A DNA stretch of 41,217 nt. Source: Ignavibacterium sp. (GTDB lineage: Bacteria; Bacteroidota; Ignavibacteria; Ignavibacteriales; Ignavibacteriaceae). A model generated the notes under the pieces. It saw only the letters and a list, made by a program, of their open reading frames with translations. It did no database searches and had not been told where the DNA came from. Where the stretch lies: positions 1-41,217 of the forward strand of contig JANWVQ010000137.1 of NCBI GenBank assembly GCA_025056745.1, in the 5' to 3' direction. Both the position numbers and the translations under genes were made by a program. Positions 28,188-36,497 of this stretch are shown here, piece after piece (positions within the stretch are counted from its first letter, which is position 1; each line of letters opens with the position of its first letter).

Positions 28188-29948
28188 TTATTCTATTATC
28201 ATTATCGGATAAACGTTTAAATTTTTATCCCAGTATGGTGAATTTTTATAAAAGAAATTTAATCTCTCATAAGCACTTTCTCTAAAATCTTTATCAGTTT
28301 TGAGCTTATTTTCAAATTCTTCTTTTAATTTATAGTCTTTTGCCAACATTTCTTCAGCTATTTTTTCCATAACATAAGATTCAAAATATTCTTTTTGTTC
28401 AAAAATAGAGTTCATAAATCCCCATTTAACAAAAGAGTCATCAGATTTTGGTTCAAGCAGGTTAGTTATAACCTTAAGTGTTCTTTGATTAGTTGAAACG
28501 ACAAATGTACCTTTAGGAATAAAAACTTTCTCATAAAATTCCTCGATATCAAAGGAGGGTATAAATCTACTTTCATAAGGCTTGTTAGCAAATTTAACAT
28601 TTTTGAATCTATATTTTTTAACTTCTAAAATTGTATCTCTACTTGTGTTATTTATTTCAATTCCGTGCAATTGCATTCTTTTTATCAACTCCTGATATTC
28701 TATTGGAATTAAATAATATCTTGGCACTTTGACAGAATCAATTGTTTTATGATAACGATAAAATTTTAACTTAAAATCTTTCGGCTTTCCTGTATAGACA
28801 ATTTTTTCTGAACCCGAGATGTTAGATTTTTCTTTATAATACTCTATTCCCTTAAAATCTACTTCATCAAATTGTTCTGTTGATTTGAATTTGATTGGGA
28901 GGAAATTATTCTTTTGATAAAAATCAGAAATAGCTGATTCGTCAGCGTAAAAGTTTAAATCAATGATCTTAGTCGAATTTTTATAAATAAAATCAAGAGT
29001 TGTTTCAATAACTGCTTTAGTTGAATAAACTCTATTTTTATAAGGTTTGAGCATATGAGTTTCAACCAAGAGAGCAGGTCTGTTTTGTAATGCAAAATAT
29101 CCGGTTGACAATCTTGGCGGAGTAACCCAATCAATTAATCCTGATTCAATACCTTTATCCCATTCTTTCAATGCCACATAATCAAAAATTGGAAAACCTT
29201 TGTCCTCAACGTTTGAAATAAGATATGGAATAAATTCATTTTTAAGAAAATCTGATGTCCCCCAAAAAATATTTTGATATTTTTCTATCTGATAAGTAAC
29301 CTCATATTGATAGTCAGCACCATTAGTAGTATGCGTATCAATAATAAAATCTGGCAACCAAGTTGAAAATAAGGATAACATAGCCTGCATTTCAGCAGCA
29401 TCGGCTTTCATCCAATCACGATTTAGGTTCAAGTTAAGTGCATTTGTTCTCCAACCCATTTCCTCAGGTCCGTTTTGATTAATTCGATTATACTTACTTT
29501 TTCGTTCGTGACCATCTACATTGAAAATAGGTATTATTAAAAGGTTCAAACTATCTAATAAGTATTCTTTTTCTTTAGTTATTAAAATTTCTCTAAGCAA
29601 AAGCATTGATGCATCTTTACCTTCAATCTCACCGGAGTGAATTCCATTTATTATTAAAACAATTGGCTTCTCAGTTGGCTTATATCCCATTGAAAAATTA
29701 AAATCAATTAATTTGCGGTTTTCTTTTGTAACAAGTAAACATTTCAGTTCCCGAAATTGATGAGATACTCCAAAATCAAAAAACTCTGCATATTCGGAAC
29801 TATCATCCAAAAGCTTGAAGAAATTCATTGTTTCTTGATAATTTGATGTTGCAACAAAACCTGATTTTTCAAAAACCGTCATAAAATCTGACTGTGAAAA
29901 TATTTTCGAAAAGATTATGATTATTATCAGAAATACTTTTTTGAACAT
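28188..29948 (-). CDS. Secreted M14 zinc carboxypeptidase
   Basis: The 586-residue product has a signal peptide (MFKKVFLIIIIIFSKIFSQ) and an M14 metallocarboxypeptidase domain. Zinc ligands are H103 and E106 in the HSGE motif (NGIHSGEIEGK) and H205 in DTHTTNG. R176 in NLNRDW fits the substrate-binding Arg, and LLVETHML near residue 290-300 contains the likely catalytic Glu. The region after about residue 330 is beta-rich and not recognised. I chose the ATG at 29948 rather than the TTG just before it, because AAGGGAG sits 5 bases upstream. A minus-strand TAGTTTTG at 29995-29988 may be its -7 promoter element. It probably trims peptides outside the cytoplasm. Confidence 0.88.
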   Translation of the reverse strand: MFKKVFLIIIIIFSKIFSQSDFMTVFEKSGFVATSNYQETMNFFKLLDDSSEYAEFFDFGVSHQFRELKCLLVTKENRKLIDFNFSMGYKPTEKPIVLIINGIHSGEIEGKDASMLLLREILITKEKEYLLDSLNLLIIPIFNVDGHERKSKYNRINQNGPEEMGWRTNALNLNLNRDWMKADAAEMQAMLSLFSTWLPDFIIDTHTTNGADYQYEVTYQIEKYQNIFWGTSDFLKNEFIPYLISNVEDKGFPIFDYVALKEWDKGIESGLIDWVTPPRLSTGYFALQNRPALLVETHMLKPYKNRVYSTKAVIETTLDFIYKNSTKIIDLNFYADESAISDFYQKNNFLPIKFKSTEQFDEVDFKGIEYYKEKSNISGSEKIVYTGKPKDFKLKFYRYHKTIDSVKVPRYYLIPIEYQELIKRMQLHGIEINNTSRDTILEVKKYRFKNVKFANKPYESRFIPSFDIEEFYEKVFIPKGTFVVSTNQRTLKVITNLLEPKSDDSFVKWGFMNSIFEQKEYFESYVMEKIAEEMLAKDYKLKEEFENKLKTDKDFRESAYERLNFFYKNSPYWDKNLNVYPIMIIE

Positions 29949-29987
29949 CAATCTCCCTTTTTAATAAATAGACATTTATTTTAATTA

Positions 29988-29995
29988 CAAAACTA
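29988..29995 (-). promoter_or_regulatory. -7 element candidate for the M14 gene
   Basis: The minus-strand octamer TAGTTTTG fits TAnnTTTG exactly and lies 40 bases upstream of the ATG, but no TTTG is found at 19-21 bases. It is a half match only. Confidence 0.3.
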
Positions 29996-30162
29996 AAAAT
30001 AATTTATACAAACTGAATTTTTAATTAAATCTTACGATAATGGTTTTAGGTAAATGATATCTTTTAATTTGAAAACATTAAAAACAAAACACAAAAATTC
30101 TTTCCTTAAAATCAATAAAACCTTTTATTATTTTTATCACATAAAATCGACAAGGGTTAAAT

Positions 30163-30567
30163 ATGAATATTCTTCAATTGGATAAGAGTAATTATCTAAA
30201 AGGTCTTTTCATTGCGGTTAAAATGGATGGGAAAATTCATCAACACGAAAAAAATATTTTACAAGAAGTTTCAGATAAACTTGGGTTCTCAAAAGATTTT
30301 TACGAGGAAACAATTAGATACCTTTTTCAAAATGATAACATTAAACAAGAAGTAATTAAATTTTCATCAAAAGAAATTGCCCTTTCTTTCATAGAGGATG
30401 TACTCAACATTATTTCTTATGATTTATCAGCAAATGAATCGACAAAAAAATGGCTAACTGAAATCGCCAACGCAAATGGAATCAAACCTGAAGAATTAAA
30501 TGAAAAAATCAGTCGTAATTCATCCAACAATGGAAGTAATTATATAGCTTTGTTGTCTATAATTTGA
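30163..30567 (+). CDS. TerB-like protein, short form
   Basis: This 134-residue soluble protein has an all-helical TerB-like core starting LKGLFIAVKMDGKIHQHEKNIL near 13-34, where MDGKIHQHE holds the metal-type acidic turn. The second half (DLSANESTKKWLTEIANANGI) resembles the second arm of the domain. Its role is unknown. It stands alone between the divergent M14 gene and the convergent YqaA-type gene. It is only loosely like the larger TerB protein at 12471. A weak AAGGG ribosome site is present. Confidence 0.7.
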   Translation: MNILQLDKSNYLKGLFIAVKMDGKIHQHEKNILQEVSDKLGFSKDFYEETIRYLFQNDNIKQEVIKFSSKEIALSFIEDVLNIISYDLSANESTKKWLTEIANANGIKPEELNEKISRNSSNNGSNYIALLSII

Positions 30568-30594
30568 ATTTAATTCAATCAGTATCTTCCATCG

Positions 30595-31209
30595 TCACAA
30601 TAAATATTTTATTAAAACAAAGCCACCAATTAACAAAACAGTAAAGGCGATTGCAAGCCAATTAAAATACTTATCTATAAATGATTTTATGGTCGGACCG
30701 AACTTCCAAATCAAAAAGGCAACCAAGAAAAACCTTGCACCTCGGGAAATGATTGATGCTACAATAAAAATAAAAAGACTTATATCAAATGCACCAGAGG
30801 AAATTGTTATGACTTTATACGGAATTGGTGTAAAGCCAGCTGTAAAAACTATCCAAAAGTTATATTCATCATAAAGTTGTTTAACATCATAAAAAGATTT
30901 TTGTGAAAATCCAGGTACATTATCAAAGAAAAAATAAGCAACAGAACTAAACTCATTTGGCGAACTCCACCATAAGTAATAACCAATTGCATATCCCAAT
31001 AAAGCACCTAAAACGGATGCAATTGTACAATTCAAGGCAAATTTAAAGGCTTTAGAAGTTGCACCAAGCACTAATGCTATCAATAGTGCATCTGGAGGTA
31101 TCGGAAATACAGATGATTCTGCAAATGCCAACAAAAATAGAGCTATAGAACCATAAGGTGTTTCCGCCCAATGTAAAACCCAATCGTAAAGTTTTCTTAA
31201 GATTTTCAA
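30595..31209 (-). CDS. YqaA/VTT-domain membrane protein (DedA superfamily)
   Basis: This 204-residue membrane protein has about four or five membrane helices and the VTT (SNARE-associated) domain of the YqaA branch of the DedA superfamily. Landmarks are AESSVFPIPPDALLIALVLG near 29-48, where FPIPPD is the conserved re-entrant motif, and FTAGFTPIPYKVITISSGAF near 122-141, the second one. Relatives are thought to move lipids or to work as proton-linked flippases. The start is TTG at 31209 with a GAGGA ribosome site, since no ATG lies in frame upstream. A minus-strand TAACTTTG at 31246-31239 fits a -7 element. Confidence 0.85.
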   Translation of the reverse strand: MKILRKLYDWVLHWAETPYGSIALFLLAFAESSVFPIPPDALLIALVLGATSKAFKFALNCTIASVLGALLGYAIGYYLWWSSPNEFSSVAYFFFDNVPGFSQKSFYDVKQLYDEYNFWIVFTAGFTPIPYKVITISSGAFDISLFIFIVASIISRGARFFLVAFLIWKFGPTIKSFIDKYFNWLAIAFTVLLIGGFVLIKYLL

Positions 31210-31231
31210 TATTTCCTCAAATCTTTTTTTA

Positions 31232-31246
31232 AACTTTGCAAAGTTA
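31232..31246 (-). promoter_or_regulatory. -7 element inside a 14-base palindrome upstream of the YqaA-type gene
   Basis: AACTTTGCAAAGTT at 31232-31245 is a perfect palindrome. The minus-strand octamer TAACTTTG (31246-31239) fits the TAnnTTTG -7 element, but no TTTG is at the right distance upstream. It may combine promoter and operator for the divergent pair; the operator part is an inference. Confidence 0.35.
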
Positions 31247-31309
31247 CAAAAGTTGAATTAGCCGAAATAAAACAATTCATTTTTTTATAAAAGCCACTAT
31301 AAAAATTCT

Positions 31310-31341
31310 TTTGAACATTCGGCATATAAATATTAAATTTG
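31310..31341 (+). promoter_or_regulatory. Strong Bacteroidota-type promoter for the TPR-efp-accBC-gcvH operon
   Basis: TTTG at 31310-31313, a 20-base spacer and TAAATTTG at 31334-31341 match both elements of the Bacteroidota consensus exactly. The ATG of the first gene follows at 31373, so the leader is about 25 bases and includes an AGGGAA ribosome site. Confidence 0.7.
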
Positions 31342-31372
31342 CCCACGATTTTTAATAATTTCAGGGAATACA

Positions 31373-32062
31373 ATGCTTGCGCAGAAAAAGAAACTGTCGA
31401 AAAAGGAGATTAAACAAGATAGATTAGTAGAGTTATACTATAAAGTAAGTGACTATGTTACTACAAACTCAAGAACGGTACTAATAGCTATAGGGATCTT
31501 TTTAGGTTTAGTTGCTCTCGCATACTTTTATTACAACTATAGAAGCTCAAAAAACTTAGAAGCCGGAGAACTTCTTTCTAAAGTTATGGAACTATATGAC
31601 TCTGGTTCTTATCTCGAAGCTATTGAAGGAAAACAAGGCACTCCACGTATTAAAGGTCTTAAAGAAATTGTAAATGAATTCGGAAGCACTGAAAATGGAG
31701 AAACAGCTAAAATTTATTTGGCTAATTCCTATGCATTTTTAGGTCAATATGATAAAGCTTTGAAATATTATGAAGATTACAATGGAAAAAATGATTTTCT
31801 AAAAGCAACGGCATTAGCAGGCCAAGCTGCATATTACGCAGTTAAAGAGGATTATGCTAAAGCCGCCAAATTTTATAAACAAGCAGCTTTCGTAAACGAT
31901 GTAAATCCTAATAGACCTGATTACTTACTTCAGGCTGGAATTAATTTTATGAAAATAAATAAAAAAGACGAAGCAAAGGAATTATTTCAAATAATAAAGG
32001 ATAATTACAAAGCATCAAACGCTCACGCACAAGTTGATAGATATTTCTTAGAACTAAATTAA
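31373..32062 (+). CDS. Membrane-anchored TPR protein (YfgM-like layout)
   Basis: This 229-residue protein has a basic N-terminus (KKKLSKKEIKQDR), one membrane helix near 37-55 (TVLIAIGIFLGLVALAYFYYNY), then TPR helices facing outward. Repeats can be seen at ETAKIYLANSYAFLGQYDKALKYY, ALAGQAAYYAVKEDYAKAAKFY and LLQAGINFMKINKKDEAKELF. This is the arrangement of YfgM-type ancillary proteins of the translocon. It is a scaffold, not an enzyme. It is the first gene of a plus-strand operon that continues with efp 8 bases later and has the best promoter in the window. The YfgM role is an analogy, not shown. Confidence 0.82.
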   Translation: MLAQKKKLSKKEIKQDRLVELYYKVSDYVTTNSRTVLIAIGIFLGLVALAYFYYNYRSSKNLEAGELLSKVMELYDSGSYLEAIEGKQGTPRIKGLKEIVNEFGSTENGETAKIYLANSYAFLGQYDKALKYYEDYNGKNDFLKATALAGQAAYYAVKEDYAKAAKFYKQAAFVNDVNPNRPDYLLQAGINFMKINKKDEAKELFQIIKDNYKASNAHAQVDRYFLELN

Positions 32063-32070
32063 AATTAATT

Positions 32071-32637
32071 ATGCCAGATACATCAGATTTCAGAAACGGT
32101 TTAATAATAAGATTTAAGAACGAACCATATCAAATCGTTGAATTTTTGCACGTCAAACCTGGCAAAGGAGGTGCTTTCGTCAGAACAACTTTAAAGAACC
32201 TAAAAACTGGTCGTGTTCTCGACAACACCTTTAGAGCCGGCGAGTCAATTGAGATAATAAGAGTTGAACGAAGAAAATATCAATATCTGTATAGAGATGG
32301 TGATTTTTTAGTTGCAATGGATAATGAGACTTACGAACAAATTAACGTTCCTTATGAGTTACTTGGTGAGGCTGGAGCTTATCTCAAAGAAGGGACAGAA
32401 ATTGAAATTCTTTTTGATGGTGATCAAATTATTACTATTGAACCACCCATCTTTGTAAATCTTGAAGTATCACACACAGAGCCTGGATTCAAAGGGAACA
32501 CTGCAACAGGCGCACTAAAGCCAGCTACACTCGAAACTGGGGCCGTCGTCAACGTACCTCTTTTTATAGAAATTGGGGATTTACTTAAAATTGATACCAG
32601 AACCGGTGAATACGTCGAAAGAGTTAAATCTAAATAA
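32071..32637 (+). CDS. efp: Translation elongation factor P
   Basis: The 188-residue product is EF-P, which binds beside the P-site tRNA and rescues ribosomes stalled on polyproline. It opens [11 protein letters not shown]. The loop that reaches the peptidyl-transferase centre is KPGKGGAF with K32 at the tip, the position that EpmA lysylates in some bacteria; no modification gene is visible here. The end ([17 protein letters not shown]) is the usual C-terminus. It starts 8 bases after the TPR gene without a clear ribosome site. The family call is secure. Confidence 0.97.
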   Translation: MPDTSDFRNGLIIRFKNEPYQIVEFLHVKPGKGGAFVRTTLKNLKTGRVLDNTFRAGESIEIIRVERRKYQYLYRDGDFLVAMDNETYEQINVPYELLGEAGAYLKEGTEIEILFDGDQIITIEPPIFVNLEVSHTEPGFKGNTATGALKPATLETGAVVNVPLFIEIGDLLKIDTRTGEYVERVKSK

Positions 32638-32648
32638 AGGATTATATT

Positions 32649-33116
32649 ATGGATCTGAACCAATTAAAAAAATTGATAAAAATACTTGAAAACAGCCAAT
32701 TGACTGATTTAGAAATAGAAGAGGCTGGAGTAAAAATCAAGCTCTCAAAAAATGTTCAATTTGTTCCGGCTCCTCAAACCATTCCTAACATCGTTCAGCC
32801 TCAAATTCCTCAGGCTGTATCCGAACAACCTAAGACTGAAGTTAAAAAAGAAGTATCAATTGAAGACGAATCTAAATTCCATACTATAAAATCACCAATA
32901 GTTGGAACATTTTACCGTGCTCCTGCCCCTGACGCTGATCCTTATGTTCAAGTTGGTGACACTGTTTCCGTTGGCACTGTTTTATGTATTGTTGAAGCAA
33001 TGAAATTAATGAATGAAATTGAATCAGATATTAATGGAAAGATCGTTAAAATCCTTGTTGAAAACGGTAAACCAGTTGAATATAATCAACCATTATTTTT
33101 AATTCAACCATTATAG
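32649..33116 (+). CDS. accB: Acetyl-CoA carboxylase biotin carboxyl carrier protein
   Basis: The 155-residue BCCP carries the biotin that moves carboxyl groups between AccC and AccAD in fatty-acid synthesis. The biotin lysine is K119 in VEAMKLMNE, and the thumb motif of the AccB type is present ([17 protein letters not shown]). A variable proline/alanine linker lies at about 39-70, after an N-terminal helical region. AAAGGA is the ribosome site. It precedes accC by 9 bases, the usual accBC pair. Confidence 0.97.
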   Translation: MDLNQLKKLIKILENSQLTDLEIEEAGVKIKLSKNVQFVPAPQTIPNIVQPQIPQAVSEQPKTEVKKEVSIEDESKFHTIKSPIVGTFYRAPAPDADPYVQVGDTVSVGTVLCIVEAMKLMNEIESDINGKIVKILVENGKPVEYNQPLFLIQPL

Positions 33117-33125
33117 AAATTAAAA

Positions 33126-34475
33126 GTGTTCAAGAAAATACTTATTGCCAATAGAGGTGAGATTGCTTTAAGAATAATCAGAGCTTGCAAAGAGCTTGGT
33201 ATAAAAACTGTTGCAGTCTATTCCGAAGCTGATAGAGACTCACTTCACGTAACCTTCGCAGACGAAGCTGTTTGCATTGGTTCTGTTTACAGCAAAGACA
33301 GTTATTTGAAAATTCCAAATATTATTTCTGCCGCACAAATAACTGGAGCAGATGCAATTCATCCAGGCTACGGATTTTTAGCAGAGAATGCAAACTTTTC
33401 TGAAATATGTACTGAAAGTGACTTAGTTTTTATCGGCCCAACTGCAGAAATGATTTCTGCAATGGGTGATAAATCTCTTGCTAAGGACACTATGAAGAAA
33501 AATGGTGTTCCGGTTATTCCAGGAAGCGACGGAGTAGTCACAGATCTAAAGGAAGCTGTTAAAATTTCTCACGAGATCGGATTTCCAGTAATCATCAAAG
33601 CATCTGCTGGTGGAGGCGGTAAAGGAATGCGCATTGTTCAAGAAGAGAAAGATTTTGAAAAAGCTTTTATAACCGCACAAGCAGAAGCCGAGGCAGCTTT
33701 TGGAAATCCTGCTGTTTATATAGAAAAATATCTCGAGAATCCTCGTCATATTGAGATTCAAGTTGTTGGTGATAAATATGGCAATGTTTATCATTATGGT
33801 GAAAGAGATTGCTCTGTTCAACGTCGTCATCAAAAACTTATTGAAGAAGCTCCTTCCCCTGTTTTAGATGAATCTTTACGTGAAAAAATTGGTGAAGCAG
33901 CTGTTAAAGGTGCAATGTCCGTAAATTATTTAGGTGCTGGCACAGTTGAGTTTCTACTCGATAAATACCACAACTTTTACTTTATGGAAATGAATACAAG
34001 AATTCAAGTTGAACACCCTGTTACGGAATTGGTTAGAGATATCGATTTGATTAAAGAACAGATTATGGTTGCAGCCGGAGAAAAGGCATCTATTCCTTCA
34101 AAAACTATTCACGGCCACGCAATAGAATTTAGAATAAATGCAGAAGATCCTGCAAAAGATTTTAGACCACATCCTGGTAAAATAACTTCTCTTCATTTTC
34201 CGGGTGGCCTTGGAGTCAGAATTGACTCACATATTTATCAAGATTATACTGTTCCACCTTTCTATGATTCACTTATTGCAAAATTGATAATCAGAGGACG
34301 AAATAGAAACGAAGCAATAGCAAGAGCAAAGAGAGCTCTAGAAGAATTCATAATTGAAGGTATAAAAACTACTATTCCATTTCATCTTCAAGTTTTGGAA
34401 GATCCACGTTTCATTAGTGGTAATTTCGACACAGGATTCTTAGAGAATTTTAAGTTTATTCCAAAAGAACAATAA
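33126..34475 (+). CDS. accC: Acetyl-CoA carboxylase, biotin carboxylase subunit
   Basis: The 449-residue product is an ATP-grasp biotin carboxylase that carboxylates the biotin of AccB using bicarbonate. Landmarks are [14 protein letters not shown] near the start, [10 protein letters not shown], the ATP loop [12 protein letters not shown] near residue 160-170 and [13 protein letters not shown] near 290-305. The length matches AccC alone, not the fused pyruvate or propionyl carboxylases. The start is GTG at 33126 with no clear ribosome site, and it is translated right after accB. The carboxyltransferase genes are not in this window. Confidence 0.97.
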   Translation: MFKKILIANRGEIALRIIRACKELGIKTVAVYSEADRDSLHVTFADEAVCIGSVYSKDSYLKIPNIISAAQITGADAIHPGYGFLAENANFSEICTESDLVFIGPTAEMISAMGDKSLAKDTMKKNGVPVIPGSDGVVTDLKEAVKISHEIGFPVIIKASAGGGGKGMRIVQEEKDFEKAFITAQAEAEAAFGNPAVYIEKYLENPRHIEIQVVGDKYGNVYHYGERDCSVQRRHQKLIEEAPSPVLDESLREKIGEAAVKGAMSVNYLGAGTVEFLLDKYHNFYFMEMNTRIQVEHPVTELVRDIDLIKEQIMVAAGEKASIPSKTIHGHAIEFRINAEDPAKDFRPHPGKITSLHFPGGLGVRIDSHIYQDYTVPPFYDSLIAKLIIRGRNRNEAIARAKRALEEFIIEGIKTTIPFHLQVLEDPRFISGNFDTGFLENFKFIPKEQ

Positions 34476-34487
34476 ATAGAGGTTTAT

Positions 34488-34868
34488 ATGAATATTCCCG
34501 AAAATTTAATATATACAAAAGAACACGAATGGGTTCGTGTTGATGGTAATATCGGAACATTTGGTATTACAGATTATGCTCAAAGTGAATTAGGTGATGT
34601 CGTTTTTGTAGATATCGATGAATCTTTAACTGAAATTTCAAAAGGTACATCTTGCGGAACAATTGAAGCTGTTAAAACAGTAAGTGATTTGTTTGCTCCT
34701 TTTTCTGGTAAAGTAATAGAAATTAACTTAAAGTTAAAAGATTCTCCTGAACTACTTAATTCTGACCCTTACGGTGAAGGTTGGATGATTAAAGCTGAAA
34801 TTTCTAACCCTTCAGATTTAGATGATCTTCTATCTGCTCAAGATTATAGAAATCTCATAGGTCAATAG
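34488..34868 (+). CDS. gcvH: Glycine cleavage system H protein
   Basis: The 126-residue product is the lipoyl carrier H protein. The lipoyl lysine is K63 in IEAVKTVSDL, with the typical starts YTKEHEWVRVDG and FGITDYAQSELGD and the end GEGWMIKAEI. It carries the aminomethyl group between GcvP and GcvT, or can serve as a donor in lipoate transfer. AGAGGT is the ribosome site. It follows accC by 12 bases and is the last gene before the terminator at 34891-34926. GcvP and GcvT are not in view. Confidence 0.96.
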   Translation: MNIPENLIYTKEHEWVRVDGNIGTFGITDYAQSELGDVVFVDIDESLTEISKGTSCGTIEAVKTVSDLFAPFSGKVIEINLKLKDSPELLNSDPYGEGWMIKAEISNPSDLDDLLSAQDYRNLIGQ

Positions 34869-34890
34869 AACAATATCTCGTCAATTTACA

Positions 34891-34926
34891 AAAACAAAAT
34901 CCTTTTGATAGGGATTTTGTTTTTTT
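34891..34926 (+). terminator. Intrinsic terminator after gcvH
   Basis: A stem of at least nine bases (acaaaatcc at 34894-34902, ggattttgt at 34912-34920, nine-base loop) extends by three A-T pairs and is followed by seven T. It ends the efp-accBC-gcvH operon 23 bases after the stop. Confidence 0.88.
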
Positions 34927-34953
34927 ATTTTAAAGTCAACAATCTTTTTAATT

Positions 34954-36495
34954 ATGCTTCACAAGGAAATTATTCTCATAATTGATTTTGGATCCCAATT
35001 CACTCAACTAATTACTCGAAGAGTCAGAGAATCTAAAGTCTACTCTGAAATTTTCCCTCACACAATTACTGTTGAGTCAATTAAAAACATTAAGCCTAAA
35101 GGTATCATCTTATCAGGTGGTCCAATGAGCGTTTATGACCAAGACGCTCCTTCTGTTTCAAAAGAAATTTTTGATTTGAACATTCCAATATTAGGTATTT
35201 GCTATGGCCTGCAGTTTATATCAAAAGAATTAGGAGGAAAAGTTGAAGGTTCATTCGATAGAGAATATGGTAGAACTAAATTTAACATTATAAAAAATTC
35301 AAAATTAACAGAAGGTATTCCAAACCAATCAATCGTTTGGATGAGTCACGGTGATATTGTTAAATCTCCACCCGAAGGATTTGAAATAATCGGAACTTCG
35401 GAACATTCGCCTATATGTGCAATAGAGAATCTCGATAAAAATATCTATGGTGTTCAATTTCATCCAGAAGTTTATCATACAGAATTTGGAGATAGATTAA
35501 TAAAAAATTTTCTTTTCAATATTTGCAAATGCGAAGCTGATTGGACTCCCTCTAATTTTATCTCAAGTTCAATTGAAGAAATAAAAAATAAAGTCGGTAA
35601 CTCAAAAGCAATTTGTGCATTAAGTGGTGGAGTTGATTCTACAGTGGCAGCAGTCCTTGTTAAAAAGGCAATCGGAGAAAATTTACATTGCATTCATATT
35701 GATACTGGTTTGATGCGAAAGAATGAAAGTCAACAAATTGAAAAACTTTTTTCTTCACAACTTGACTTGAATGTTAAATATGTAAATGCTTCTCAAATAT
35801 TTTTACAAAGATTGAAGAATATCACCGACCCTGAGCAAAAAAGAAAAATAATTGGAAATACATTCATCGAAATTTTCGAACAGGAATCAAAAAAAATCGA
35901 AGATGTTGAATTCCTCGTGCAGGGAACTTTATATCCCGATGTAATAGAATCTGTTTCTGTTAAAGGCAAATCTGCTACGATCAAAACTCATCACAATGTT
36001 GGTGGGCTTCCGGAAAAAATGAATTTGAAACTGATTGAACCCTTCAGAGAACTATTCAAAGATGAAGTAAGAAAGGTCGGATATGAGCTCGGAATACCTG
36101 AAGATTTTATTATGAGACACCCCTTCCCTGGGCCTGGATTAGCTGTAAGAATTTTAGGGGAGGTAACTGAAGATAGAATTAAAATTTTACAAGAAGCAGA
36201 TGATATTTTTATTTCAGAGTTAAAAAGAGAAAATCTTTATAATAAAATTTGGCAGGCTTTTGCAGTGCTTTTACCTGTTCAAAGTGTTGGTGTGATGGGC
36301 GATGCGAGAACCTATGAAAATGTTCTTGCGCTTCGGGCAGTCACCTCTGTTGATGGAATGACTGCGGATTGGTATCCATTTGAAAACGAGTTTTTAGCTA
36401 AAGTTTCAAATTTGATTATCAATAAGGTAAATGGGGTCAATCGAGTTGTTTATGATATAAGTTCAAAACCACCTTCAACTATTGAATGGGAGTAA
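34954..36495 (+). CDS. guaA: GMP synthase (glutamine-hydrolysing)
   Basis: The 513-residue product makes GMP from XMP, ATP and glutamine. The class I amidotransferase domain has the catalytic Cys83 in GICYGLQF and the His/Glu pair in VQFHPEV. The ATP-pyrophosphatase loop is [11 protein letters not shown] near 222-232, and the C-terminal dimerisation part includes [15 protein letters not shown] and ends in IEWE. Both halves are fused, as in most bacteria. It starts 28 bases after the gcvH terminator with no obvious promoter or ribosome site. The next gene starts 3 bases after its stop. Confidence 0.98.
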   Translation: MLHKEIILIIDFGSQFTQLITRRVRESKVYSEIFPHTITVESIKNIKPKGIILSGGPMSVYDQDAPSVSKEIFDLNIPILGICYGLQFISKELGGKVEGSFDREYGRTKFNIIKNSKLTEGIPNQSIVWMSHGDIVKSPPEGFEIIGTSEHSPICAIENLDKNIYGVQFHPEVYHTEFGDRLIKNFLFNICKCEADWTPSNFISSSIEEIKNKVGNSKAICALSGGVDSTVAAVLVKKAIGENLHCIHIDTGLMRKNESQQIEKLFSSQLDLNVKYVNASQIFLQRLKNITDPEQKRKIIGNTFIEIFEQESKKIEDVEFLVQGTLYPDVIESVSVKGKSATIKTHHNVGGLPEKMNLKLIEPFRELFKDEVRKVGYELGIPEDFIMRHPFPGPGLAVRILGEVTEDRIKILQEADDIFISELKRENLYNKIWQAFAVLLPVQSVGVMGDARTYENVLALRAVTSVDGMTADWYPFENEFLAKVSNLIINKVNGVNRVVYDISSKPPSTIEWE

Positions 36496-36497
36496 GT

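Noticed and set aside
36486-36497. Upstream ATG of the LpoA-like gene inside guaA
   Set aside because: The ATG at 36498 follows GGGAG at the right spacing and starts the signal peptide directly.
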